Shown here: one piece after another, positions 19,526-29,435 of the stretch
Layout of the letters: every line of letters starts with the position of its first letter
How positions within the stretch are numbered: the stretch's first letter is position 1
The notes under the pieces: model-generated
Told to the model about the DNA's origin: nothing
Database searches by the model: none
What the model saw: the letters and a program-made list of their open reading frames with translations, nothing else
Position numbers and translations under genes: made by a program
Assembly: GCF_023898315.1 (NCBI RefSeq)
Contig: NC_064615.1
Location: forward strand, 8,504,501 to 8,568,500
DNA from: Schistocerca nitens
Taxonomy: Eukaryota > Arthropoda > Insecta > Orthoptera > Acrididae
Length of the DNA: 64,000 nt
Reading direction: 5' to 3'

Positions 19526-21345
19526 AGCTTGTAACCTCCCCCTCACTTATCGACCTTAATGACAGTGAAAAATTAAAACGCGTGTACCTAATGGAAATTT
19601 GGGAAAAGCAATCGTCACCGAAGTTAATCTGTCGTTAAAGAGGGATGAAAGGGTTACATCTAAATGAAAGCAAAAATGCAAATGAAACTGGTGGAAATTA
19701 ATTTTGAAAAGGGGTAAAGTTAATACAGAAAGTAAATGTGCGGCCGTTACGTCAACAGTTACCTAGCGGTAATTAGATATTTGAGATTTGGGGGAAATTA
19801 CGGTCGCCAGTCCTAAGGACAATTACTATAGTAACTGAAAAAGAAAGGTTATTACACATATAATTAGCACTAGAAGCGTGGCAACTGAAGGTTGACACGT
19901 GTTGTGTGAAAACTGAATGTTTGTCGGAAGTCATAAATATCGCTACACTCTGACTTAATTTAGCAAAAGAATTAATAAAACCGGAAAATTGAAAGTTAAT
20001 TTAGTAACTGAAATTAATAGTGAGCTTTGTTTTTGTAGCACATCGAAATTCAGTAAAATACGGTTTGTCTTGGACTACCTCAACAATCATTTCAAAAGCT
20101 ACTTGAATCTACGCAATTTAGAAATAAGAGATTTAACTTTGAACTTGAATTAAATGATTCTGAACAATTAACAACAGTAAAATTTAGTACGTACCAAGCT
20201 GAGCTGCAGTCACAGGTAAGCTAAAATATGCTAACAAAACTTGCACTCTTAATTTGTGCTCGTGTAATCTAAATATTGTAGCCAGCTATGAATACTTTAA
20301 CTGAACTTTGAAATTAAAGCAGTGAAATCGAATGATGCTGGCGTTTAAATTTCAACGACACTCGGGTTCATTCCGGAAAAGGAAGGGACCCTGCTTGGTA
20401 ATGCAATTGGGACAATGAGCAACAAAGGTTCATGCTAAGTTGCTGTAATTTTGTGATGGAACAATTTTAAAAGCTGAGGTCTGCCATACAATTCTGAAAC
20501 TTTACGTGCTTTTAGTCTTCCTTGTTGGTTGATTGAAGGTTTGAAGTCGTCGATCGAGGAGGTGGCGACAGTCACTCATTGTCGGCCGTCGCTGTTGCAG
20601 AAGCTGGATGTTGGCGCGCCTTCTTCTCGACACGGTCACCAGGCGAAACGGGCGCTTGATGTGCGCCAGCTAATGCTTCCCGTCCGTGACACCGTGTCAG
20701 AAACTAACATAGCAAGTCGAGCGCAATTACATGCTGCCAAACCCCGAACGCGCGGCAAAAAAATGGTTCAAATGGTTCTGTACACTATGGGACTCAACTG
20801 CTGAGGTCATAAGTCCCCTAGAACTTAGAACTACTTAAACCTAACTAACCTAAGGACAACACAAACATCCATGCCCGAGGTAGGATTCGAACCTGCGACC
20901 GTAGCGGTCGCGCGGTTCCAGACTGTAGCGCCAGAACCGCTCGGCCACCAGCGGCCGGCAACGCGCGGCAACTCGCGGGAGCGTCACACAAGACACCTGC
21001 TCCACTCACTATTACAGCCAGACTCTTTCTGCTCAGCCCGCGCTCCACGCGGCAGAGTTAACACTACCAAAGATCCTAAACACTTGGGTTCTCCACACGA
21101 CCTATCGATGTATTCGTTCGATAGCATAGTTTTCCCTAGGCTAGACCCAGCGTATAAATACAAATAATATTCACAAGACAAACCAATTATAAATCGACAT
21201 AAATGCATAAATATATAGAAGTAGTAAAACAATTACAATATACAAAGACACAGAAATGTTATATCTTCAGGTAACAAAATAAGGAAAAAAATTTGCAGTG
21301 CAATAGATGGAAATAGGAGGATATGCATTTCCGGCGTTACAAGCT
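19526..21345. mobile_element. Probable solo LTR (1.81 kb including a SINE), 4-bp target duplication
   Basis: The insert 19530-21341 begins TGTAACC and ends GGCGTTACA, giving TGTAAC/GTTACA terminal inverted repeats. AGCT flanks both sides (19526-19529, 21342-21345). It has no coding frame. TG...CA ends with a 4-bp duplication are the hallmarks of an LTR retrotransposon end, so a solo LTR left by recombination is the simplest reading. The interior contains a head-A SINE, leaving about 1.6 kb of LTR sequence. Orientation and superfamily cannot be fixed; a 4-bp duplication is compatible with Gypsy-type integration. Confidence 0.65.
20747..20971 (-). mobile_element. tRNA-derived SINE, head A, full length, 12-bp target duplication
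   Basis: AACGCGCGGCAA at 20747-20758 and 20960-20971. The minus-strand copy has B box GGTTCGAATCC, and the head region reads GCCGCTGGTGGCCGAGCGG. It inserted inside the LTR, so it is younger than the LTR, which is younger than the LINE. Confidence 0.93.
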
Positions 21346-21683
21346 ACATCAGCAAACCTGAAACCTGGCGCAGTAAATGGAGAATCCGACCTAATCCAAT
21401 TTAAAATTAACTTATCCTATTCAGACATAGAAAGTTTGCTAATCGCTAACAACAAGACCCCCATAAACTGAACATTTGACTCTGAGAACAAGAAATTATT
21501 CCACAACCGAACGTCAGATATCTAGGAATATGTCTAGAAGAACTCTTAAACTGGCAGCAAAACACGACTAAAAAGATTGAACAAGCTGAAAGCCGACTTA
21601 ATTTAGTACATCTCACGAAATACCGAACACATGCTGTGGAGCAACAAGTTACCCTTGTTACATAGAAAATATTTCTCCGACCC

Positions 21684-22030
21684 ATTCTCGAATATGCTAA
21701 AGGCCTTGCCGCAGTGGCAACACCGGTTCTCGTCACGTCACTGAAGTTAAGCGCTGTCCGGCTGCGCTAGCACTTGCATGGGTGACCAATCTGCGCTGTT
21801 GGCAAGCGGGGTGTACTCAGCCATTGTGAGGCAAACTGAGAAGCTACTTGACCGAGAAGTTGCGGCTACGGTCTCGTAAACTGACATACGGCCGGGAGAG
21901 CGGTGTGCTGACGATGTGCCCCTCCATATCCGCATCCGGTGATACCTGTGGGGTGAGGATGACACGGCGGCCGGTCGGTACCTTTGGGCCTTCTGAGGCC
22001 TATTCGGACGGAGAGAGATTCTCGAATATG
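21684..22030 (+). mobile_element. 5S-rRNA-derived SINE, copy 2, 13-bp target duplication
   Basis: ATTCTCGAATATG at 21684-21696 and 22018-22030. The 5S-like head has CACTGAAGTTAAGCGCTGTC and CACTTGCATGGGTGACCAAT, then the same body as copy 1 (GGGAGAGCGGTGTGCTGAC, GAGGATGACACGGCGGCCGG). It is inserted in the RPILEY codons of the jockey-like LINE. Confidence 0.92.
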
Positions 22031-22440
22031 GCTCTCGAGCGTAGATTATGTGATACAACAAAACGAAGAAAAAAAAATTCTGTCTGCTAACCGGAGGATG
22101 CTTCGAATAGCCGGAAATCTATTTTATGACGTCTCGACAACTCCCTTCACGAAACACTTAAAACCGAGCTAGACAGAATAAAAACACAAATCACCAGATT
22201 AGGGCTTAAGAGATTACGTAACAATGAGCTTGCACAGTAACTCTTGCAGCACAATCCTACAATGTTTAGTTTTCCGAAATTCAAATATGCATTTTCCCCT
22301 ACATTATTCTTGAAGCAGTATGGATTCGCTCCAACAGAAAACGAAGAAATGGATGAAATTGTCAACATACCAAGAACACCTACAAGGATTTGGGATAATA
22401 CTGCAACCTGATATAGAAAGAACAATTTATGAGGAAAATT

Positions 22441-22952
22441 ATTTCATTCAACTCCTATAGAAGAAGACAATATTCTCCACATCAACTTAATTTTCAGGCT
22501 TCTCATCTTCTACAGTATTAGACGGAAATTTGTTACAGCAACAAAATTCCGAGATCACAGTATAAAATTATCAAGACCACTGAGATAATATGATGATATT
22601 CGAGTGAAGAGTCCCGGCTGCGGTTTTTTCGAGCGCGAGGTTTTTCCCTTCACCCATAAGTCAGATGCCGGAATTTGGAATGAAGGACACTTAATGAACA
22701 ACATCTTCCTCTCGACTATTGATCTCTATGGAATTAAAAGTCGCACAAAGTCAAATAAGCACCCAGTTGTCCTAAATATACGGTGTCACAACAGCACACA
22801 CTACAACTATTGGCTGAAAAGGGCTATGCTCTCCTAGAGTCTGCCATCTCCTTCAGAGGTGGAATGGAAAGCTGTGTAATTGTTCCAGTAAAATTATCAC
22901 TAATTTGTCGAACGTCTACTGCTTTCAACTAATGCGTTGATCTTATTGGATT
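22441..22952. other. Unassigned
   Basis: Short frames without recognisable domains. Possibly the end of the preceding LINE or another old repeat; no support either way. Confidence 0.4.
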
Positions 22953-23180
22953 ACTTTCCTTGCATGTCCGCAGCTCGTGGTCGTGCGGTAGCGTTCTCGC
23001 TTCCCACGCCCGGGTTCGATTCCCGGCGGGGTCAGGGATTTTCTCTGCCTCGTGATGACTGGGTGTTGTGTGCTGTCCTTAGGTTAGTTAGGTTTAAGTA
23101 GTTCTAAGTTCTAGGGGACTGATGACCATAGATGTTAAGTCCCATAGTGCTCAGAGCCATTTAGAGCCACTTTCCTTGCA
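22953..23180 (+). mobile_element. tRNA-derived SINE, head B, full length, 12-bp target duplication
   Basis: ACTTTCCTTGCA at 22953-22964 and 23169-23180. The head is nearly identical to that of the 3.1-kb copy: GCAGCTCGTGGTCGTGCGGT and GGTTCGATTCC. It then has GTCAGGGATTTTCTCTGCC and the shared tail. Confidence 0.93.
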
Positions 23181-23944
23181 CACTAATTAACATACATGTA
23201 CGGGCAATTTTTAATGTTTCCAGAGGCAGAGAATGAGACTGATGGGCCAAAAATTCTGTAGTTTGATGAAATATATTGCAGAAGAAACAAATAAAATAAT
23301 ACTATACGGCATAAAACAGAGAGCACGTTCGCTTATTGTAGGACGTCAGGTATGCAGTAGTGACGTCATTGACGTAGTAAGTAAACTGTAGGGCCCCGTT
23401 CGCTGTCAACACTGGAGACAAGAGCCGGAAGGTAAGATGACATTTGCCGCTGCTGTTTTCCTACCGAAACGTCCACTTGTTAACATACCCTTGATCTGCC
23501 CGGTGTACCGTTTCCAAGTCCATCGTAACTCTGCAGATTTGTGTTTTGGCTTCGCATATAAGGTCAGGTCTAAATTTTTTGACTGTTGTTACCATAACTG
23601 TGAAGAACTAATCAATTTGTGCCTCAATTTCAGGCTCCACTAGCTTGTCGATAAATTTCGAAAAAGCCTGTCGCTCCTCAAGTCTTTCTTTGACGTGTTC
23701 CTGTAGTAAACTGTGACTCACGCCTGTCGTTTTCTTGCTGTACGTCTACAGACAAGCGTAACAGAGCTGTCAGGTTCTCCTCCAGCCAAGTGAATCGCTG
23801 CGACGTGCGGGACAGACTCCTGCAGAAGCACGCAACCGTTTCCCGCAAGTAGAGAGAGCCCAACAGCGGCACGGCGTCTTCCGCACCCTTGGAAAACAGT
23901 CCGGTGTGTCGGCATTGTGCGATTATGGGGCGCGGTCTCGCACG
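23181..23944. other. Unassigned
   Basis: No gene recognised. Minus-strand frames at 23678-24019 run into the following SINE and have no domain. Confidence 0.45.
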
Positions 23945-24195
23945 TGTTTTGATGACGATGATGTTTCGGATTGTGGGGAGGTCAACTGCGCGCTTATCAG
24001 CACCCATACGAATTCCCAACCTGTACTCAGTCCAACCTCGCCACTTTCATGAATGCCGGTGAAACGGTGAAGACAACACACACACCCGGTCATCTCGAGG
24101 CAGTTGGAAATCCCTGACCTTACCGGGAATCGAACCCGGGACCCCGTGCTCGGGAAGCGTGAGTCGTAAGCGTTTTGCTCAGCACGTTGCGGGAG
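23945..24195 (-). mobile_element. tRNA-derived SINE with CATCAT tail
   Basis: On the minus strand: a tRNA-like segment with B box GGTTCGATTCC inside GGGGTCCCGGGTTCGATTCC, then GGTCAGGGATTTCCAACTGC and CTCGAGATGACCGGGTGTG. The body then reads GAAAGTGGCGAGGTTGGACT, GCTGATAAGCGCGCAGTTGA and CCCCACAATCC, ending in AACATCATCGTCATC. The tail is unlike the head A/B family. Boundaries are approximate. Confidence 0.7.
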
Positions 24196-24289
24196 ATCTC
24201 CGCAGTTCGGAAAACGGAGCTATGTGAAGACTGCAGTCAGGGCAGTGGTTCGCTGGTCCCCTTAGTCATTGTTTCGATTAGAAAGAAAG

Positions 24290-24987
24290 TGTAATTGAAA
24301 TACAAAATTGTTAAGGCTTTCGTGGCCACTTGTTGACAAACTGCCTATTGGCTTCTGTCTCGGGTTCTTCGGCCGACGTTCATCTAATGATTTTTCTGAC
24401 GTTTCGCCAGCACGAGTGGCTGGCATTGTCAAAGCTTCACCCTCCATTGCCGGTCGTGAACTGGAGCCGAGCTCGCGGGCGCAGACTATATGTACCTGGC
24501 GCGCCAACGTCCGAGGGCTTCTCTGCGGTCATTTCCGGTGCGGTTCTCCTCTTGCTACCTGCGACGGTCGTTCGCTGCAGTACGGGAAGCCAGGATCCGT
24601 TGACCTTAAGGCTTTCCTCTTTCTTGTTCAAACTGTTCGCGTGTTCAGAGAAGCTGTAGAAATACAAAAACACGCGAACAGTTTGAACAAGAAAGAGGAA
24701 AGCCTTAAGGTCAACGGATCCTGGCTTCCCGTACTGCAGCGAACGACCGTCGCAGGTAGCAAGAGGAGAACCGCACCGGAAATGACCGCGGAGAAGCCCT
24801 CGGACGTTGGCGCGCCAGGTACATATAGTCTGCGCCCGCGAGCTCGGCTCCAGTTCACGACCGGCAATGGAGGGTGAAGCTTTGACAATGCCAGCCACTC
24901 GTGCTGGCGAAACGTCAGAAAAATCATTAGATGAACGTCGGCCGAAGAACCCGAGACAGAAGCCAATAGGCAGTTTGTAATTGAAAT
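24290..24987. repeat. Near-perfect Penelope-like palindrome, 308-bp arms, 12-bp target duplication
   Basis: Arm 24338-24645 is the reverse complement of 24669-24976, with only one mismatch found by eye (CTCTGCGG versus CTCCGCGG). The spacer is 23 bp. The whole insert 24302-24975 is flanked by TGTAATTGAAAT at 24290-24301 and 24976-24987. The arms are GC-rich and carry GGCGAAACGTCAG, a hammerhead-type terminus of Penelope-like elements. On the minus strand the right arm continues through the spacer, as if synthesis copied further and then switched back onto itself. Two long frames through it (24308-24877 and 24437-25057) are mirror products of the palindrome, not genes. Confidence 0.85.
24880..24920 (+). 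ncRNA. Degraded hammerhead-like motif, right arm of 24.6-kb palindrome
   Basis: Stem II GCCAGC (24890-24895) pairs perfectly with GCTGGC (24903-24908), then GAAA at 24909-24912, self-complementary ACGT and the cleavage triplet GTC at 24914-24916. The CTGANGA core reads TTGACAA (24882-24888), with two substitutions that should abolish catalysis. The mirror copy lies in the left arm on the minus strand. Confidence 0.4.
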
Positions 24988-25222
24988 GTTGAAAAATCTT
25001 AACTGGAAGACAATCGAAGACAAATGCCGTAGATATAAGGAGAAACAGCATAGACATATTCAGTTACCGTCTTTCAAGTCAGAAACCACAAAAATTGTTC
25101 AGACCCCTATGTATATGTCCGGCAGAGAGTGGGTACACGAAATTAAGTAAATAAAAGGCGTCGCGGAGACATACAAGTGGTGTTTATTCCCTCGCTTAAT
25201 CTGTAAATGGGAAGGCCAAGAA
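24988..25222. other. Unassigned
   Basis: Short spacer between the palindrome and the Tc1-like nest; nothing recognised. Confidence 0.4.
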
Positions 25223-25500
25223 TACGCTGACAGCATGGAAGCGCTACACCAAAAAATAGTTTATGCAAAGTAACGAATTTTTGGAAATACGCTTGTCTAG
25301 ATTACATATTTAAATCATTAACACTGAAAGATCACAGGTTGATGTAAGCGTGTACGAGTATTAAGGGGACCACACGGTGGTTCAGGTCGAAAAAAATAGA
25401 TTTTCGGTTTTCATCATATTTCGATAGATTAAGGTTTTATTTAAATACTCTGAAAAGGATTTGGCTGACAAATTTTTTTTCGAGCATTTAAAGAGCAACA

Positions 25501-25672
25501 ACCGGGTTCCCGGGTTCGATTCCCAGCGGGGTCAGGGATTTTAACTGCCTCGTGATGATTGGGTGTTGTGTGATGTCCTTAGGTTAATTAGGTTTAAGTA
25601 GTTCTAAGTTCTAGGGGACCATAGATGTTAAGTCCCATAGTGCTCAGAGCCATATGAACCATTTTTTTGTAA
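25501..25672 (+). mobile_element. tRNA-derived SINE, head B, truncated in the head
   Basis: It starts at ACCGGGTTCCCGGGTTCGAT, just 5' of the B box, and runs through GTCAGGGATTTTAACTGCC and the shared tail to CCATATGAACCATTTTTTT. A 12-bp deletion removes GACTGATGACC. No clear target duplication. The truncation point is the same as in the 46.6-kb copy. Confidence 0.85.
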
Positions 25673-25734
25673 ACAACACGCTTTCAAACATGCCGTTAGT
25701 TTTGTTCAAGTGTATACAGTGGGCAAGCAATTAG

Positions 25735-26335
25735 GAGAAATAAAGAAAATCTAGAATCAAAAAAGAGATGTTTGGGCCATATTCTTCCATAAGTCCTCTA
25801 CTGATGATAAGCCATGTCATGGATTGTGTCCATCAGGAGAAAATTCGTGGTGCAAATACAATATGGCTCAGGTAGCTGGAGAATCCTATTCTCACCAGCA
25901 TTCTCTTCCTGCTGCTGTTATTACAGCAATTAAACCTATTTTCAGTGACTTGGCTCAACCTGACCTTATAAGGAAATGTTTGCATGAGCAGACACAGAAC
26001 CCAAATGAATGTTTCAACTAATTTGGAACCGCGTTCCTAAAACTGTATTTGTAGGTATGCATACAATGAAACTCGGAGTTCATGAAGCTGTTATTACATT
26101 CAATTGTGGTAATGTTGGAAAGTGTTGGGTACTGAAAAAGCTGGGAATTAATCCTGGTGAAAATATGATCACTGGGCTGCAACGCAGCGATAAAATGAGG
26201 ATAGCCGATGCAGACAGGTCTGCATCTCATATGGCCAAGAAAGCAAGACAAACATCCAGGAAGGTGAAAAAGAAGCTGGAAGACCTGCTAAAGGCAAAGA
26301 CGGGCCATCGTATGCAGCAAGACAGTTTTAATTAA
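25735..26335 (+). pseudogene. Kolobok/Mutator-like transposase fragment
   Basis: The first piece (to 26021) has PCHGLCPSGENSWCKYN, QHSLPAAVITAIKPIFSDLA and CLHEQTQNPNECFN. After a frameshift at about 26012-26020 the second piece (to 26335) continues with LIWNRVPKTVFVGMHTM, KLGVHEAVITFNCGNVGK and a basic C-terminal tail (KKARQTSRKVKKKLEDLLK). The CPSGE-SWC-Y and TQNPNE-FN-LIWNR patterns are those of insect proteins carrying a Mutator-like transposase domain (recalled, not searched). The N-terminal and most catalytic sequence is missing. Confidence 0.6.
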
Positions 26336-27233
26336 CTGTAAGTAACAAATTTAAAAAGTTTTTTCTTTAAAGTCAATTTCCCGCAAACTAAAATTTTCAG
26401 TACACAGGCCCCATTACATCAGAAACTATCATAGATAAATGAATGAAATTTCCAGAGACTCTGCATAACATAAAAATCCACCTCTGGTACTACATTTATT
26501 AATATTGTACCATTAGGAAGTTCACAAAAAATATTTTTCTGCAGGAAATACTTAATATATTTTGTTAATAACTTTGGAAAATTATTTCTTAAAAACCATG
26601 AAATGGATAAAGTAGATTTTAGTACAGTTGACTCTATCAGCAGCAAGTAACATACAGTAAAAATATTAAGGTCCGGCATCAAATAGTTTTTTTCAGAAAT
26701 GGGTCAAATACTTGCCTAAATTAACATGGGTTAGATAGGCAGGATGTGGTCTCCTTAAGCCACTGCAAATGTGAAGTTCTGGTACATTGATAACCCGTGT
26801 AACCGCCAGAATGTTGAATAAAAACATGCAAATGTGCATGCATCGAGCTGTACAGGCGCCGGATGTCAGTTTGTGGCATGGAGATTCATGCCAGTTAATG
26901 CTCTCTGTTGGTGACGCTGGAGCTGCCGTCCGATGGCGTCCGTTATGCGCTCGTCTGGAGACAGTATGGTGATGGAGCAGGCTAGAGGAACATGTCAACA
27001 CTCTGTAGAGCATGATACAGCGGCGTATGGGTAAGAGGTATCCTGTTGGAAAACACCCCCTGGAATGCTGTTCATGAATTGCAGCACGACTGGTCGAAGT
27101 ACCAGACTGAAGTACAAATTTGCAGTCAGTGTGCATGGAACAATGAATGTGATCCCACTATCACACGAAATTGTACCCCAGACCATTACTCCAGGTGTAG
27201 GTCCAGTGTGTCTGGCACGCTGAGTGCTGAGTG

Positions 27234-28323
27234 CTATTGACAAGGGATTTCAGATCGATTCCGTATTCCTGAATTTCCGGAAGGCTTTTGACACTGTACC
27301 ACACAAGCGGCTCTAGTGAAATTGCGTGCTTATGGAATATCGTCTCAGTTATGTGACTAGATTTGCGATTTCCTGTCAGAGAGGTCACAGTTCGTAGTAA
27401 CTGACGGAAAGTCATCGAGTAGAAAAGAAGTGATTTCAGGCATTCCCCAAGGTAGTGTTATACGCCCCTTGCTGTTCCTTATCTATATAAATGATCTGGG
27501 AGACAATATGAGCAGCCGTCTTCGGTTGTTTGCAGATGACGCTGTCGTTTATCTACTAATAAAGTCTACAGAAGATCAAAACAAACTGCAAAACGATTTA
27601 GAAAAAATATCTGAATGGTGCGAAAAGTGGCAGTTGACCCTAAATAACAAAAATTGTGAGGTCGTCCACTTCGGTTACACGATAAGTCAGTCAAATATAA
27701 AAGCCATAAAATAAACTAAATACGTAGGTATTACAATTACCAACAACTTAAATTGGAAAGAACACATAGAAAATGTTGTGGGGAAGACTAACCAAAGGTT
27801 GCGTTTTATTGGCAGGATACTTTGAAAATGTAACAGACCTACTAAGGAGACTGCCTGCACTACGCTTGTCCGTACTCTTTTAGAATACTGCTGCGCGGTG
27901 TCGGATCCTTACCAGATAGAACTGACGGAGTACATCGAAAAAGTTCAAAGAATTGCGGCACGTTTTGTATTATCGCGAAATATGGGAGAGAGTGTCACAG
28001 AAATGATACAGGAATTGGGCTGGAAATCATTAAAAGAAAGGCGTTTTTCGTTGCGACGGAATCTTCTCACTAAATTCCAATCACCAACTTTCTCCTCCGA
28101 ATGTGAAAATATTTTGTTGACACCAACCTACATAGGGAGGAACGATCATCACGATAAAGTAAGGGAAATGAGAGCTAGTACGAAAACATATGGTTGTTCA
28201 TTCTTCCCGCGCGCTATACAAGATTGGAATAATAGAGAACTGTAAGCTGGTTCGATGAACCCTCTGCCAGGCACTTAAATGTGATTTGCAAAGTATCCAT
28301 GTAGATGTAGATGTCGATGTAGA
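27234..28323 (+). mobile_element. LINE subfamily B copy inserted in the Tc1-like element
   Basis: It starts inside RT (FLNFRKAFDTVPHKRL near 27260 holds the first catalytic Asp). It continues through SGIPQGSVIRPLLFLIYIND, RLFADDAVVY at about 27530 (catalytic FADD), SEWCEKWQLTLNN, KSLKERRFSLRRN and FFPRAIQDWNN. It ends with CTCTGCCAGGCAC and a GTAGATGTAGATG tail. Stops at about 27714 and 27825 and at several other points break the frame. Longest single frame is 115 codons. Confidence 0.85.
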
Positions 28324-29435
28324 CTCAGACACGTTGGTTGCAGACCATCAACTGGCGTCCCTGTAACCAAACTCGACCATTACTGGCACCGGTGCAGAAC
28401 CAGCTTTCATCAGAATACCCAACAGACCTCCATCCCGTCCTCCAGTGAGCTCTCACTTGACCTCACTGAAGTCCCAAATGGTGGTGGCTGGATCAGTCGA
28501 CTTTACGGTACAGGGTGTCTGGCTTGGAGCTGTCCTTGAAGTAATTGGTTTGCAACAGTTGGTTGTGTCACGTATGCTGCGACAGGGCCATGCGCCAAAC
28601 GTATTGGTCTTCCGTCTCGACGCTGCCACGTGGCCTGCCGAAAGCCAATCTTCTCGCTGTCGAACATTCTCCTGACCACTACTGGCAGCAAAGATGTACA
28701 GAGGCTACACTCCAGCTTTCTGCAACATCGCGGAAGGAACATCCAGCTTCTCTTAGTCTTGATAGATGACATCGTTCAAACGTAGTGAGGTGCTGATAAT
28801 GGAATCTTTGTCACCGTAAGGGCATACTTGACTATAGTCCGATCCACGAACGACGGTGGTTCCAGGAGCACGAGACACGCACGGAGATTGCATTGTTGCC
28901 GGCTGCAAGCTGCGGCTGCGATAACCGCATACACGTGCTATGCTCTTGAAGAAAGCGTGTATACTACAAATTATGTCTCTCTCTTGCTTGTGCAGAATTT
29001 GTTGCTCACTACCACCATCAGCAATAACAACGCGCAGCCAATGGAATAAAAATTCTCGAAATACGGCCACGTTTAATGCTCGCGTTGGCTATGACAATCA
29101 CAGCGGAACGCAGAGAATACCACTGAACGCTCACTAGGTGTCGGAGAAGTGACGTAGATGCGCAAACAACCCTAAACTCAACCGTCTTCGTTCGTGACTC
29201 TAATACCAACTAACCACGTCCGGTCTCTAAGGTACTTAACGCTCACGAATGTTATACAGTGTATTTAAAATGGAGCTGAACTTTATCCTCGTAGTGGTGT
29301 TACTAGAGCACTCTTACGCAGCTGGCTTGACATCTAAATAGAAATCACCTCTCAGATGTAGAAACACGCCTACCAACTTTCGTTTATGTTGTACAACTCC
29401 TTTATGGTCTTGTGGATTTTTTTTCTGTCCCTGTA

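Larger units (their letters stand above)
17958..22440 (+). mobile_element. Jockey-like LINE relic, interrupted by an LTR and a 5S SINE
   Basis: Non-LTR retrotransposon pieces on the plus strand. Around 17970-18180 there is a decayed endonuclease end. At 18392-18550 the spacer LIKEKRKLRRQIKRQPNE is visible. At 19002-19190 the RT start has PKPGKPKNHFNSYR then ITLLPITGKTFE and GQAGFRNT. At 19230-19420 come DKVWHAPLLQK and VRQGTVIS. After the LTR, VRYLGICLEELLNWQQN (about 21510) and RPILEY lie just before the 5S SINE, and the frame resumes after it with LEYGSRA and NRRMLRIAGN. The FADD region seems deleted near 19430-19525. Many stops: a dead copy. Confidence 0.75.
25361..26758 (+). mobile_element. 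Kolobok/Mutator-like DNA transposon relic with TTAA flanks
   Basis: The insert 25365-26754 starts GGGGACCACAC and ends as the complement of GGAGACCACAT. TTAA is present on both sides (25361-25364, 26755-26758). The flanking DNA is the 3' untranslated end of the Tc1-like element and becomes continuous when the insert is removed. TTAA duplications occur with piggyBac and Kolobok; the protein does not look like piggyBac. A head-B SINE sits inside at 25501. Confidence 0.65.
25223..29435 (-). mobile_element. Tc1-like element (family of 32.3 kb copy), interrupted by two large inserts
   Basis: The outer ends are CGCTGACAGCATGG at 25225 and, on the minus strand, CAGGGACAGAAAAAAAATCC at 29433, each next to TA (25223-25224, 29434-29435). 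Both ends match the ends of the 32,318-34,468 element, including CATAAACGAAAGTTGGTAG. Without the Kolobok-like insert (25365-26754) and the LINE (about 27234-28323) about 1.73 kb remains. Transposase remnants, minus strand: LREAGCSFRDVAESWS near 28760, YSDESWFCTGASNGRVWLQ (first Asp) near 28400, HTGPTPGVMVWGT near 27200 and GVFQQDTS (second Asp) near 27050. Stops are frequent; dead. Confidence 0.8.

Noticed and set aside
24308..25057. Two frames of 189 and 206 codons on opposite strands with nearly the same protein
   Set aside because: They are mirror translations of the palindrome arms. No domain, no start context and no codon signal; explained by the inverted repeat.
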